A stretch of 64,000 nt of DNA from assembly GCA_033980235.1 (NCBI GenBank), contig CM067067.1:24118603-24182602 (forward strand), given 5' to 3'. A model generated the notes under the pieces. The model was not told the DNA's origin, searched no databases, and saw only the letters and a program-made list of their open reading frames with translations. Below are positions 37,457 to 49,581 of this stretch, in pieces. How positions within the stretch are numbered: position 1 is the first letter of the stretch; each line of letters opens with the position of its first letter. The DNA is from Diadema setosum (taxonomy: Eukaryota; Echinodermata; Echinoidea; Diadematoida; Diadematidae). Both the position numbers and the translations under genes were made by a program.

Positions 37457-37705
37457 TTATTTCTTATGGAGCTTCATTATTTCCTTGCAAAATTTAGCTA
37501 AATTTATCAACTCACTACGATTTCTGGAATTAAATAACTGAGACATCTTTAAAGTGTTTGGTCTTATTCTATAATAGGACTTAATGAATTTATTCCAGGC
37601 ATTATTCAATATATGGGCAATTCCACGGTAACTCGCGTTACAAATAATGGGTACATTTGTGGGATAATGTGCCAATATCATTGTAATTGTTACTTTTTTC
37701 ATCAT
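37457..37705 (-). pseudogene. LINE reverse-transcriptase C-terminal fragment
   Basis: An 82-codon frame whose end (FIKSYYRIRPNTLKMSQLFN, then LINLAKFCKEIMKL) looks like the C-terminal tail of CR1/L2-type LINE polyproteins. The 3' flank is interrupted by the Helitron-like element at 36490-37450 and may resume at about 36089-36489. Recognition is by resemblance only. Confidence 0.35.
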
Positions 37706-38865
37706 TGGTTAAGTAGACATACACCAACTAAATGAATCCAAAAAGAAAAATAAAGGACAAACATGTTGGGATTCTTGAATCATTTAATTTTGGCAACTCG
37801 CGTTACACAAAAAGGACATGGTCAATTCTATAAAGGCCTCTTTTTGGAAAGTCTCCTCATACTAGACAATCCTGATAAAAGTTTTCCTACCTTGAATTGA
37901 TAGTGGGTTAGGACTCATGAATTAACACTATCAAAGTTGAGTAACAATGACCTGGTAAAATGTAGGGAGCCTTTATATCGGTAACTCGCGTTACGGTAAC
38001 TCGCGTTACATTATGTCCACTAACACAGGGTGACACAAATTGATGACATACAACTGTTCTGATGGCACTGAATCTTGTGTTGAATATTTTGAGAGATGCT
38101 TAGTACATAGTAAAATGAATAAATGTTAAACAAATATTTTACTAATCAACCCAATTGATAGAGAAGAATGTGTTTAAGACTAAAAAGAGCTTCACTCCTC
38201 ATAGAGACCCTGAATATGTTTCAATATATACCCAGATGATTTAGGTGTATAAGTACATAATTTTCAGAACTTGTAAAAATGAAAGATGTTGAAATTTTTT
38301 AAAAACAAAACATAAAAGTATCATACCCTATCGACAAGTTTACAAAAAAGCCTACAATCTTTCAAAAATTAAAATCCTGTCTTTTTGAAAACTCTAATTT
38401 CTTTGCAACTGATTGACAAATAGACCAGTTCGTAATTCCACTTTGCGCATGAGCAGAAAAAGTTCATTTGTACCAACAGGCATTTTGGTTTGTAAATTCA
38501 CTGATATAAGCATCTGTGATGCGATGATTATTCATGTGATTCTTATCTGTAAATGATGCTTGCCAGCACATCCACCTGACAGCAAGAATGGTATTTTGCA
38601 ATATAAAAGGAAATAAGCTGTGGTACTGCATTCAATACAAAACAATGAAATGGATGCTTGCTAAATTGTAAACTGATGGGAGTATTCTGATCCCCTGATC
38701 CAAATGCAAGTTCATTCTTTTTTTGAACATGAATTCCATAAATTGTTATGTCGGGCAAGTTTTATGCATTATGCCGCTTTGGAAAAGAGTGAAGAGCCGA
38801 ACCAACTGAGAGAAAAGAAAGGTCATTTGTACCAATGTGTACATGAGCTACAGTGTAATTACTAA

Positions 38866-39050
38866 CTGGCTTATTACCCTACATCAACTTAAATTTATTA
38901 AGCACTCAATTGATCAGTGTTTTAGTAGTAGCCATGATAAAAAAAGTCATGGGCGTGCATACTCGAGCAGTATTCGAACTAAGACCTCCTGATCTCCGGA
39001 CGGGCATCATCTCGGAACTAGACTACCGAACTTCCGCCCGACAGGAAGTG
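38866..39050 (-). mobile_element. tRNA-derived SINE, copy with decayed boxes
   Basis: Head GGTAGTCTAGTTCC (A-box-like), then TAGTTCGAATACT (B-box-like), then the body with ATCATGGCTACTACTAAAAC. Homologous to the copy at 39105-39300. Confidence 0.6.
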
Positions 39051-39104
39051 TTGGTTCTAATCCTTATATCATGCAGCGGGTACTGCATAATTATTCAAAT
39101 TCAT

Positions 39105-39300
39105 GAAATTCTTTCGTTGAGATGTTATTATTGCAACTAATTGACAAATTGCCCTACATCAACATAATAAAAACTGAATTGGTCAGTGTTTTATTAGTAG
39201 CCATGATGAAAAATCATGGGCACACATACTTGAGCAGGCCGGATTCGAACCCACAACCTCCTGATCTCCGGACAGGCGTCATTTTCACTAGACCACCGAA
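39105..39300 (-). mobile_element. tRNA-derived SINE with intact A and B boxes
   Basis: On the minus strand TGGTCTAGTGA (39295-39285) and GGTTCGAATCC (39251-39241) match pol III A and B boxes at tRNA-like spacing. The body ends at GAAATTC near 39105. Flanked by a 21-bp inverted repeat (about 39049-39069 and 39299-39319). Confidence 0.7.
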
Positions 39301-39303
39301 TAA

Positions 39304-40416
39304 GGATTAGAACCAACACTTGCTGCTTTATAGCATTCTGTAATAAAAATTCTGTAATACTAATGCAGGAATTTCAGAAGATAAATTTTAGGTCAACCTC
39401 GTTCACTGCTGGATGTACATGTACACATGCAGTGAAAGCCTGGCTAGACTCCTCGATGTGGCATGTGATCAGTGGCCTTGATGCTAGTATTATACAATCA
39501 CAGTTTATTAGGCTACTCTCCTTTGTTTCAGTCCAGCATAGTGTGTATAACACTGGATTTGATTGTTTTCACCATAATATAGCTCAATTAAGTGTTAAAA
39601 TTTGCTTACGTTGGTGGAAACTTGTGTTTACATCAGTCGGTAACTCGCGTTACATACCGGTAACTCGCGTTACATGGTAACTCGCGTTACACTTTTCATT
39701 GACATTTTTTAATGTGATGACAGTGTTTATTCAAGTCAACATCCTGTGTACAGTATCAGGGTGTGATGAATTTAGAAAATTATGATTCCCAACAAATTAC
39801 CTCCACTGCTTCCTTCAGAATGAAAAATATTTCTTGTTTCGGTAACTCGCGTTACATGGCTCAAGGGCTGAACTTTAAGGTGGTGATAAAAAATTTTTGA
39901 TGGTGGTATAGAAATTTTCTCATGGGAGACTGAAGTAGAACCAATTTGCTTCTTTAAAATGAATTAACTGAAGTGCTAGCAGAATTTTTCTTAAAAAAAA
40001 AATGTATATCAAGTTAAGCATGCATTTTAGCAATTTGGATGACTGAAAAATTGTCTTGAACATTTGTAGCTGTTTCTTGGGAAATATTTGACCGTTTGAT
40101 ATAATTCTTTGAGTTTCTTCAACTTCAATATATGGGTAATACATAATGAGTATTTCTTTTGCAATATAATAAACTTGAAATTTTAGTGCCATGTCCACAT
40201 TCCCATGGAATTGCCCATATGACACTCAAATAAATAGTGAAATTCATCCCCTAGTCTATTAAAATTACATAAATTACAAAATCGATCACAATGTTCAATA
40301 CCAGCATACCTACCCGTTACAATTGGCAATCTGTGGTTGGCGCAGCGAAATTTGGCAAATCCGTTGTTTTGTCATCTACGCGCATATTACGTCTAAAGCA
40401 AAGATAATAGTAAACT
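39304..40416. other. Intron 3 segment
   Basis: Apart from four of the GGTAACTCGCGTTAC motifs, nothing recognised. Confidence 0.4.
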
Positions 40417-40966
40417 AAAGGGCTTTTTACACTTGTAAAATTTTGCTTAGCCCCGGACCAACGGTGGGGCTAAGGGGGGGCCTTAGCCCCACCGTTGGTA
40501 CGGGACTATCCTTAGCCCACTTTCTGTTTACACTCGTTTTTGCCAAAGTGGGCTAGCCCCACCGATAGTACGGTACTATCTGGCCCTGCAAAATAGCAGG
40601 GGTTAGCACCGCAATTGCGGTGCCAAGCAAGTGAGTGTAAACAGAACGAAAAAATAATCCTGGGCTAAGCGACGGAGACGAAGTTCGACCCTCACTGACC
40701 AATCAGAAACGAGGTAGTCAAGTGCTGCCGGTGCGTGCGTGTACGTGTACAGTACACAGCGTAATTATGAATATTCATGTGGTTTGGAAAGTCCGGGGCT
40801 AAGAAATACGAGTGTAAAAAAGTCAGTTTTCTCCTTAGCCCCGGACAAGAGATAGTACGGGACTAATTGGCAAGTGTAAAAAGCTGAAAAAATTGGTACG
40901 GGACTAACGATAGTCCTGGGTCAGAGAAAGTCCGGGGTTAAGAAACACAAGTGTAAAAAGCCCTTA
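40417..40966. mobile_element. 550-bp MITE, AAGGGCTTTTTACACTTG family
   Basis: Terminal inverted repeats of at least 18 bp, AAGGGCTTTTTACACTTG, perfect at both ends. The interior repeats GCTAAG/CTTAGCCCCGGAC and GTACGGGACTA blocks in both orientations. Non-coding. Confidence 0.7.
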
Positions 40967-41099
40967 AGTAGCCTAAGCCCTGAGGATGCCCTGAGACAGC
41001 TAAAACGATTTCAGATGTGGAATAAAATGGGAATATCTAGGACCCTAGATGTGGAATGTAAAGCAAAATTTGTTAATAATCAACTTTTAGTTTCAGGCA

Positions 41100-41215
41100 A
41101 TGAGGCAAACTATCACTTCCTCGGTGATCTGAATGTGTACGCTATCTTTCCTCAGCTGCGCTTCGGAAAGATAGCTATATCCAGATCGCTTCGGAAGTGA
41201 TAGTTTGTCCCATCA
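41100..41215. repeat. Nested hairpin
   Basis: AAACTATCACTTCC (41108) pairs with GGAAGTGATAGTTT (41191), and GCTATCTTTCC pairs with GGAAAGATAGC inside it. Confidence 0.65.
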
Positions 41216-41639
41216 CCTTCACCAACGTTGATTATTTGCTTAATAACGCTATAGTGGTGATGACATGTGATATCTATGTTTTCGTAACTAAAATTGTTTG
41301 CCACCAAAGTCATTAGAAAGCACATCTCTTTAAGTGGCGAAATGAAGTACTTGATGAAATAATAGACATGTGCAGGAGCGTAATGTACGGCAGAAGTATA
41401 CTCTGGTAACCTGATAGAAAAGAAGTCACTACCAAGGTACTGGCACGCCCAGGCTGCACTAGTCTTCGTCAAATGCCCTAATTCAAGTTCAAGTTCAAAT
41501 TCAGTTTTGCAGGATCAGCGAGCAGAGTGTCGTCATCACCCAAGACAGGATTAAAGCCACCAGTAACAGGGGCCTGTAAATGCTTTTTAATGTGTGAGGG
41601 CGTGGTGTGAGTGGGGTGGGTGGGGGGGGGGGGGGGGCG

Positions 41640-41935
41640 CTGCAGGCCAAGGTGGGGTCAAAGATCAATGGTTCCCCTCCATCAGTGTCATCAGTGATAT
41701 TTTAGGAAGATCGAACAACCTGTTCAAAAGTGAAATGTTCACGAAATGTTTTGATAAGATCCTTGAGCCGTCATGGCTGAAGGTGAGAAAACTAAAACAA
41801 TTCGTGATGTCACACAGGAGAATAACTATAAAGGAAACATATAAAGAGAATTCCTTAAAGTTTATTTTTAATGAAAAAGTACACATCTCCTCGTCTTTTT
41901 ACTCACATAACACTTAACTGAATGTCATTCTCCCT
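41640..41935. repeat. Diverged copy of the 44351 MITE family
   Basis: Shares CGTGATGTCACA, AACTATAAAGGAAAC and AAGTTTATTTTTA-type blocks. A (G)n run lies just before it at 41620-41637. Confidence 0.3.
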
Positions 41936-43264
41936 GAGATCAATTAGTGTGTCCTTTCATTACGCGAGAAAAAAAAATGAATTTGTGGACTTCTCTTGTG
42001 CAGTTCCCTCAACCTTCAAAGACGACTTGTGCCCTGCTAAAATGTTTCTGCATGGATGGAATCCACAAAAAGAACAAAATGGGGCAAATTCCCATTTAAA
42101 GACTAGGAAAAGAAAAGAGCAAAGGTCGCATCAGGGGAGTTCCCTATATGTTATCATAACCTCTCACGCATTTACATTTGTAGTTGAACGTAGCATACAC
42201 CGCCCATGCAAAATTTACTGTCGGTGCCAAAGATCAGGCGATGCGCCGAAGTATCAAGTTTCATATCGGGTGATTCTCGTTTGGTTTAGCCTTTGACATA
42301 CATTAAGGATTAACCCAGCATCCCCCGCTCTTGTAAGACAAAAGAGCCTCAATGTCTCCCACATGGAACTGAAGAGGAATTGTGAGTGATACGTCTAAAT
42401 GTGGAACTATAACAGTCATGGTCTAATCATGCACATGAAAGAACAGTGCAACGGTACAGTCATGCAAGCACATGGCGCGCAGACGGAAGGACAATCATAA
42501 AACACAGAAGAACAGTGAAGAGACAATAACATTTTTGCATTACACGATGTGGTGTCTTTACGATGTTAAATCTTCTCAAATACTTACGTTTCTACATTAT
42601 CGCTCTCTCTTAGATTCTCTTCGCCATAATTATACTCAGGCACCGAAAATGAAAGAAGATTTGAAACAAGAATACATTCCATTAATGTATCCATATCCTC
42701 AATGCGCGTTTCCTTTAAATCCTGCAATAATTACAAAATCCATTATTGTGATTTTTGTTGTGATATTAGTAATACCGATGATTACTATGATGCATCACTA
42801 CTATCTTCAGTAAACTCATACATGTACAAAATCTCACCTGGGCTAATCGCCAGAATTCGCGCTTCCCTCCTCGATATAAGTTATTATTATAAGGACAGCT
42901 GATATACCTGTGAGTTCCTATATACCATACATACTCATGCTTCATCGGATCTTATTTTACTCTCTCTCTCTTCCTCCCTCTCCTTCTTGTTTATCTCACT
43001 CGCTTTAACTCGACACAAAGTCAGTCTGAACAATCACATGTTGCTGAAATTTAGAACCTCGTGATAATAGAATTACACCACGTTCAAACTTTGATTTGTT
43101 ATATCTAATTCCGGTTGGATCCACAGCTCAATCGTTATAATAATGATAAGTGCACTTTTCACACATTGCTTGTATTGAAAAAAAAAAATAATATGCAGTT
43201 GTTTTGTTTAACTAAAAATGAAGCCAGATTGTCGCCTGTATACCTGCTCTGGCATCAAACTTAC
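41936..43264. other. Intron 3 segment next to exon 3
   Basis: Longest open frame 42472-42813 (+) has no recognisable domain. CT-rich tract at about 42960-42985. Nothing supported. Confidence 0.4.
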
Positions 43265-43374
43265 GAGTGAGACACGAGTTAGTCGTATTGGTCGTAGCCC
43301 ATCCGGGACAGCAGACGGAAACGGTTTTGTTCACTTCTCGAGTTTGCGAGATGATAACAGCTCGATACGCTACC
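43265..43374 (-). CDS. Exon 3: C-terminal half of EMI domain
   Basis: After TTTCCCACAG the exon encodes VAYRAVIISQTREVNKTVS and then VCCPGWATTNTTNSCLT. The YR motif, the Val-Cys-Cys-Pro-Gly-Trp motif and the last Cys are hallmarks of the EMI C-terminus. It enters in phase 2 and leaves in phase 1 at donor GTAAGT; the next exon completes Pro-Val-Cys. It is too short to appear as an obvious open frame and was found from its motifs. A 13-kb intron separates it from exon 4. Confidence 0.87.
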
Positions 43375-44058
43375 CTGTGGGAAATGCGACAGAGCCGAAA
43401 CAGAGACGCAGACCGTAATGTGACCAGGAAGACTGGTTATTTGTATGAGAAATGACAATAACTCGAATCTATCACTCATGTGGTTACTGTTGCATCATAT
43501 ATTGCAGTTTATCGAAATACAATGGCAATATAAAATGGTATATTAAATGTGATGGTTATCTAGCTAGTAGTCCAATATGCTGAACGTTACAGATGGCCGT
43601 GGATACCTTTGGCTTGACACAAACCTTACTTACCATTATTACGAGTTCGAACGTAAATAGAAGTTGTTGTTTTTTTTTTTTGTCTTAATAATAAAATCAA
43701 TATCATAGGAATAAAAAAGATACTTCAGGCCCATGATTTGTTAGTTGCTCAAACGAATCGAATATGTCACCGCGTTGCCAATCTTTAAGCACAAGACAAT
43801 GAATTTGTGCAACTCAGTGATATTGCAATTTAAATTATGTTCACCTTACTTGACGCTGTCATTGAAATCTGTGCACCAGGTACTTTTTTATTGTAAACTA
43901 TACAAATAAACTTGATCGAGGGTCTAAGAATTCGAGTGAAAGTCTGGCTTAATAAAGGACAATGGAGAGTTAAAATAGTAAGACTTGGAAAGATAGGAGG
44001 GATGAAGCAGAGGGAGGGGGCATGGAGGAAAATTACAGGAAGAAAAACAAATACTTGC

Positions 44059-44151
44059 CTATAGGCTGTGCACGTCCAAATGAAATAGCAACGTCTCCTG
44101 AAACTCTGTGTGTATGACTGTTTTACTGTAATGTTGTAAGTCATATTGAAC
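44059..44151 (-). CDS. Exon 2: N-terminal half of EMI domain, GC donor
   Basis: The exon starts after a polypyrimidine tract and CTCTGCAG and encodes FNMTYNITVKQSYTQ... to ...WTCTAYR. The S-Y, C-x5-C spacing and the terminal Tyr-Arg fit an EMI domain. It enters in phase 2 (ACG, Thr, across the junction with exon 1) and leaves in phase 2. The donor reads AG|GCAAGT, a GC donor with an otherwise perfect consensus; only this site makes the next exon continue as TAYR|VAYR. Length 93 bp. Confidence 0.85.
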   Translation of the reverse strand, partial: VQYDLQHYSKTVIHTEFQETLLFHLDVHSL

Positions 44152-44350
44152 CTGCAGAGAATGACGAAGAAGGTTGTTATTGTTGTATTTTGAACTCAGT
44201 AACATGATAATAAGGAAGACCAATCACTTGCGCATAGTATGTTACTTTCATTATAGTCCAGTGAAAACACCCGAAACAAATTGCAACAGATAATATTTTC
44301 CTCACATTATACTTGGAATTCAACTAGATTAAGATCTAAACAACACAACA

Positions 44351-44917
44351 TTAAAGGGCAAGTCGATTTTCATAGTCATGTGGACTGAGTGAATGCAGCA
44401 ATATTAGTAGAACACATCATTGAGACATTTAGGAAAATCGGAAAATCCGTTCCAAAGTTTTATGATTTTCGAAGTTTCTGCTCAGTCACTGCCTGATGAG
44501 GAGACTACTACAGCTTGTGATGTCACATGTGAAGAACTATATAAAGAAACTTTAAAGAAAATTCAACATATTTTCACTTTTCTCGCATAATAAAAGAACG
44601 CTTGGCTTGCATCTTTCAGAAGGCTGGGGGAATAATATTACCCTTATCATACGTCAGTGACAAGTCGAGGAAATGTGCACATTTTTCAAAAACAAAAATT
44701 TGTGAAATTCTCTTTATAATTTTCCTTATACATGTATCGTTCTACCCATGTGACATCGTACACTGTAGTAGTCTTCTCATCAAGCTGTGACTGCGCAGAA
44801 CTTTTGAACGGATTGTCCGATTTTCTCCAAACTTTCACTGATGTGTTCTACTATTCTTAGCTGTATTCACTCAATCCACATACGATGGATGATATGGAGG
44901 TGGACTTGTCCTCTAAA
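44351..44917. mobile_element. 567-bp MITE, TTAAAGGGCAAGTC family
   Basis: Left TTAAAGGGCAAGTC ... ATGTGGACTGAGTGAAT, right the inverse (ATTCACTCAATCCACAT ... GGACTTGTCCTCTAAA). Non-coding. In intron 1. Confidence 0.6.
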
Positions 44918-45770
44918 TGCACACTATTTGTATTACAATCCGATGTCTAACAGTATTTTTGCGTTTCTCTGACAGTGACAAAAATAATTATGAACACATA
45001 GGGCCTACAGAACATTTGCAACGTTAGTGATGGATCAATCTATACCTTGTGTTTTAAGTGCAAGTTTTTGGCTAACACTGAGGTCCGCTATCTATGCAGA
45101 CTAGTAAGTGATAATACCATGGTCAGTCTCATGAAAACATAATATAAATGCGGTATTCCGATTAGTCTTTTATTACCTTCACGCTACATCCATGAGATCA
45201 CGCACAGAGAGAGAGAGAGAGGAAGAAACAGCTTGATAAAGTTTAGGAAGTATCGGTAATCCGATGATTGTTTACATTGGAAAAGTGTTCGTTAATATCT
45301 TTACCTATCAATAAATCTGATTGAAATCTAGCCGGCAAAAAGGCCTAGTAAATCCATAAGACAATTTCGAATGACGAATACGCTAGATTAAGACGACAAA
45401 GAAAACAATTATTTGTTTGTTTGTTTGTTCAGTTCCATCTGAGAAGATGGCTGGATAGCCCATTATGTAATTATTCGGCTATGCTCAGCTGGTCTTCCAT
45501 GGGGTCCAGTTGATCCAATTAATGAATACAAGAAGAAATTACAACTTTTGCAGTATATGCCCTCCTTCAAATTATAGCTGTGAATACATATTTTGCAAAG
45601 TAGCTCAATAACTTAAGGAAGAGTGCTTTCAGAACATGTTACCACCCAAGGGTGTTACCACTGTGATAGGTCTGCCGTGTCAGGTGTTCCACGCATGTAA
45701 TTTTCATATTATGCCACACCAACGTTTGGCTTTCGCACATAAATTATTATGAGAGTGAGGTCATCCCACT
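44918..45770. other. Intron 1 segment
   Basis: No recognisable exon or element; a (TTTG)n run at about 45410-45428. Confidence 0.4.
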
Positions 45771-45773
45771 ATA

Positions 45774-46092
45774 GACGGACACCCACGAGTCATATAGCCC
45801 ACGAGTTGTACATTAAAAATGAGTCATACAGCTCACGAGTCATACAGCCCATGACATTAAAAATGAGTCATACAGCTCACGAGTCATACAGCCCATGAGT
45901 TCGACACTAGGCAAATAAAGCCCGTGAGTTCGACTCTAGATAAAAACAGCCCACGAGTTCGACAGATACAACACGGTCTCGTGGGCCTTCCCTTGAATTA
46001 GCGTTGAACGAACTAATGGGCTGTATGACTCGTGAGCTGTATAACTCAACTTGTGAGCTAGCTGTATGACTCGTGGGTGTCGGTCTCGTGAC
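45774..46092. mobile_element. Inverted-repeat element with reiterated CACGAGTCATACAGC
   Basis: Left GACGGACACCCACGAGTCAT is mirrored by ATGACTCGTGGGTGTCGGTC at the right. The left half contains several direct copies of CACGAGTCATACAGCCC-like units. Confidence 0.6.
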
Positions 46093-47052
46093 GTTCATCC
46101 AAGAGAATGGTAGAATTTTAATTCAAATCGCAGGGAAAAATTAACACTAAAATATAGTGACATCCACATAGGATTACCTAAATCAAACAGTAGGTAATGA
46201 CTTAGTCATAGTCATTCTTTTCATACGTATCCTATTGACATGTACGCACGAATTACACATCAAGTTCCTATTTTGATACGAAATCGATGAAAAGAATGTT
46301 ATTCACGTCTTGAGACAGTCGAGCATAATGACTTTTAAAGAGAGAGAATATGGAGAATGGTTGGATTTAGATGGTAATTTTATGATTAATCATAAAAGAT
46401 GACGTGCGACACGAAGACATCATCGCCTAGCTTTCCACCTTTTGTGCCTGTATTTGGGACATGTTTGAAAACGGTGAAAACATGTGGGACCGTATAGATG
46501 AGTTTACACCGGTAGAAGAAAATACTTTGGTAGGCCTAATGCTGAAATGTATATTATGTTGCACAATGTAGATCTATACATCTTCAGCACGCAAAACGCT
46601 TTTAAGGCCGATCCAATACCTTTACAAGCACTTCGTGCTAATTACAGTTTTTATATAGTATATTACTAGAACTAGCAACTTCACTTTCGTACGTAATGAA
46701 CCATAATTCGTTTTATGCTCAAACTTCAATTTATTCAAACATCGTCATCACAGTGTGCAATTTGAAGGAAATGCCTAACACTGATTTCGTTCAAAGCTGT
46801 AAGAGAGGTGAGAGAGGTGTGAGCTTCAAACGGTGTGCATTCGTGGACTTTCACTTCAAGGAGCGATCTAGACGTGGGTCGCATTCCTCTACGCGACCCC
46901 AGATTGAAAAAAAAAAAAATGTTATGACAACGCATGTATAAATAGTGCGAGTTCGAAATGCCGTCTGTAGTGTGGGACTGCCTAAAATCCCCAACAACCT
47001 CTATCTCCTTCCACAGGCCTAACTACAGAAAGTTATAAATCATAATACTCAC
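46093..47052. other. Intron 1 segment next to exon 1
   Basis: No feature recognised. Confidence 0.4.
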
Positions 47053-47216
47053 GTTCCGTTGATACTGCACACGTTTGTGCCATTCGCATCTATCGCATTC
47101 GCTGGCAAAATTCCACCTGGCATGATTATAAGGGAAAAACATAAGACCAAACTGAACAGAGCAATGCTCCAGCGAAGGAGAACTTCACCGCATCCCACCA
47201 CGACTCCCCGCTCCAT
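47053..47216 (-). CDS. Exon 1: signal peptide and start of EMI domain
   Basis: ATG at 47216-47214 (context AAGATGG) opens a 54-codon exon that ends with AC before donor GTGAGT (phase 2). An in-frame TAG lies 12 codons upstream with no other ATG between, so this start is well supported. Residues about 16-41 are a hydrophobic signal sequence (SIALFSLVLCFSLIIM core) with a small-residue cleavage region near PANA. The exon ends in NGTNVCSING, and an Asn-Val-Cys at this place is how EMI domains of MEGF10-type proteins begin. The downstream exons at 44 kb and 43 kb complete the EMI domain in frame. Confidence 0.88.
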
Positions 47217-47420
47217 CTTGAGGTTCAACACGTAGCAGTCACAACTGCACTATGAAGATAAGAGCCATGTGCACGCCCGCAACACTCAGCACACGTGTTC
47301 TGAAATAATGCGTGGCTGAACTGTTAGGTTCTATCTACGCTCTGAATACCATTTACGAATCACATTCATTTCGTTATAGGAGTGATCCAATCAATGTCAA
47401 TTCTTGAGGTAAATGCCACG
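47217..47420 (-). promoter_or_regulatory. Probable 5' UTR / proximal promoter of the EMI-EGF gene
   Basis: Sequence directly upstream of the start exon on the minus strand. It contains an in-frame TAG before the ATG, an ATTGG (inverted CCAAT) and an E-box-like CACGTG core. No convincing TATA box or transcription start can be fixed by eye; a further non-coding exon is possible. Confidence 0.25.
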
Positions 47421-47689
47421 TGGGTCGACCATATCAAATTGGAGCTCCGTCATGCTTGTTATCGATCCGTGCAATATCCGCCGTTTCTTGTTTCGATGTA
47501 GCGCCCTCCTATCAAAACTTTCATGTTACTCATGTATACACACTTGTACCTGCATACAAAATCCTCCAGCAAGGGGTATGACTCCAGCCTGGATGGTTTG
47601 ACCACGGAGGCACCACCTCCTTGGACTAGCGGACAAGACATGCGCTGATTATTATAACTCAAATATCTCTCCTATTGGCTTGTATTTTT

Positions 47690-48092
47690 TTATGTGAAAA
47701 CCACATCTTTTTTTAAAGCAGACTAGAACAATTTGTGATATCACAGATGGGCAGTGATACCAAGAAACTAGAAAGAGATTTTTTTTTTTTTTGTAGCAGA
47801 ATGAAAGAGCACCTGACTCTTTCAGAAAGCAGAAGGAATAATTATTGCCCATAACAATTTTTGTAGAACGATTTTGTTCCCTCAGACATCACAAAGGATT
47901 ATTAGTATGTACTAATAATATTGTTACATTCATTTGAATCCAAATGTAAAGGAAAATCTCCCCCTGTTAATTTTTGTTCTGTATTCATTGAATCCCTATA
48001 TATAATACACGTAAATTCGATCCCCCTTACATTTGTTTTTTCTTCATTCACTCAATCCACATGCATACTAAGGTTGATTTTCCTTATCCTTT
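47690..48092. repeat. Partial MITE, family of 44351
   Basis: Right end TTCACTCAATCCACATGCAT and internal TTGTGATATCACAGATGGGC match the family. It is abutted by the Helitron-like element at 48093. Confidence 0.4.
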
Positions 48093-49200
48093 TATGCCTC
48101 CGCCACGAAGTGGTGCCGGAGGCATTATGTTTTCGGGTTGTCCGTCCGTCCGTCCTTCCGTCCGTCCGCAATTAACTTTGTTGACAGCGTAACTAAAAAA
48201 CCTTTTGAAGTATCCTAATGAAACTTGGCATGTATGTGTATTAGGGAGTGAAGTTGTGCCTATCAACTTTTGGGTGCACATGCTCAAGGTCAAAGGTCAA
48301 AAGGTCAAGGTCAAATAGGTAAAATTTCATTACTTCCACCATATCTATGCAATGCCTGAAAATATTTTCTTGAAACTTAGTGTATACATGTATTACCCAA
48401 TCAAGATTCCCTGGTGAAAGTTTGGGGTCATGTGGTCAAAGGTCAAAGGTCAAAAGGTCAAGTAAAAAATATTAAAACTTCACTTTTTTCTCCGTACCTT
48501 GGAAATTGTTCAAGGTATCTTCATGGAACATAGTATACAACAACTATATACATGTACTGACTGGCAGTGATTATCTAGAGAATTTAGGGCTCATGGGGTC
48601 AAAGGTCAAGGGCAACACTTCAAAATTTTACTTTTTCCCTCATATTTATGCAATGCCAGCAGGATTATTTTTTTTTTACACTTGGTGTATGCATGTATAA
48701 CCTAATAGAGATTCTTTCCTTTTTTTTGCCTCAAAGGTCAAAAGGTCAAAGATCAAGGGAATGTGCTGAACTAACTTTTTCCTCCATATCTCGGAAGAGG
48801 CTCAAGTTATCTTGGAACTTACTACATATTTATGCATGTTCTGCCTGACAGTGATTATCCTATGAATTTTAGGGTCAAAGGCCAGATGAAAATGGTAACA
48901 ATGTACTTTTCAATACAGAAATTGCACTTTTTCTCCATACCTTGAAAATTACTCAATGCATAAACTTATATATAAGGGTCAAAGCCAAGTTAAAGTCCTT
49001 AAATCCCCAAATACACGCTGTCCTATTCATCCAGGAAGATGAACATTCAACACATTGTGTGACAAACTTGTCATTTTAATATTTTGCCAATTTTGTGAAA
49101 ATGTAATCACATAGCACATTGTCCACATGTACTATAGACCTATTAGGAGAATCATGCATTATGGTGGAGGCATACCAGTCGCCTTAGCGACATTTCTAGT
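48093..49200 (+). mobile_element. Full-length Helitron-like element, family 1, 1.11 kb
   Basis: Begins TATGCCTCCGCCACGAAG, GTCCGTCC tract at 48139-48168, ends GGTGGAGGCAT, hairpin GTCGCCTTAGCGAC, TTTCTAGT|T. Perfect AGGTCAAAGGTCA at 48287 and 48440, GGGTCAAAGGTCA at 48596. Inserted next to a T at each border. No coding sequence. Confidence 0.6.
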
Positions 49201-49581
49201 TTTCCACCTAGTGTTACACCTATCTGCTACGTCCGCTGAGTCCACATGTACGTATAAATATGGGTATAAGTTAACCCTTCAAAAATGATTAGATACTGTA
49301 TTGCAATGACATCTATCTGTTTGATTATGACATACGGGGGAAACCCCTTCATATTCAATATTGAAGGTGATATTGATAAACAATACTCTATAAAGTTTGT
49401 TAGTAATAATAGTTAAAAATTAAATGACCAAAAAAAAAATATGTCATAGAATTTTCAAAACTGTGTCACTTTCTCTCAATATGAAATCAGTTAGACTAAT
49501 AAACATAAGCAAATTGACTACAGCGATGGTGCCATCGTTTCAAAATTTTCTCATTGGCTTTCATAAGCACAGCTATAGAAA

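Larger units (their letters stand above)
37627..39855. repeat. Eight dispersed copies of GGTAACTCGCGTTAC
   Basis: The 15-mer occurs at 37627, 37792 (one mismatch, GGCAACTC), 37980, 37995, 39639, 39659, 39676 and 39841. It is a near-palindrome (GTAAC-TCGC-GTTAC). Two copies are directly adjacent and three lie within 52 bp. I did not notice it elsewhere in the window. Confidence 0.85.

Noticed and set aside
42472..42813. 113-codon plus-strand open frame
   Set aside because: No domain, no splice context, A/T-rich intron; length is within chance expectation.
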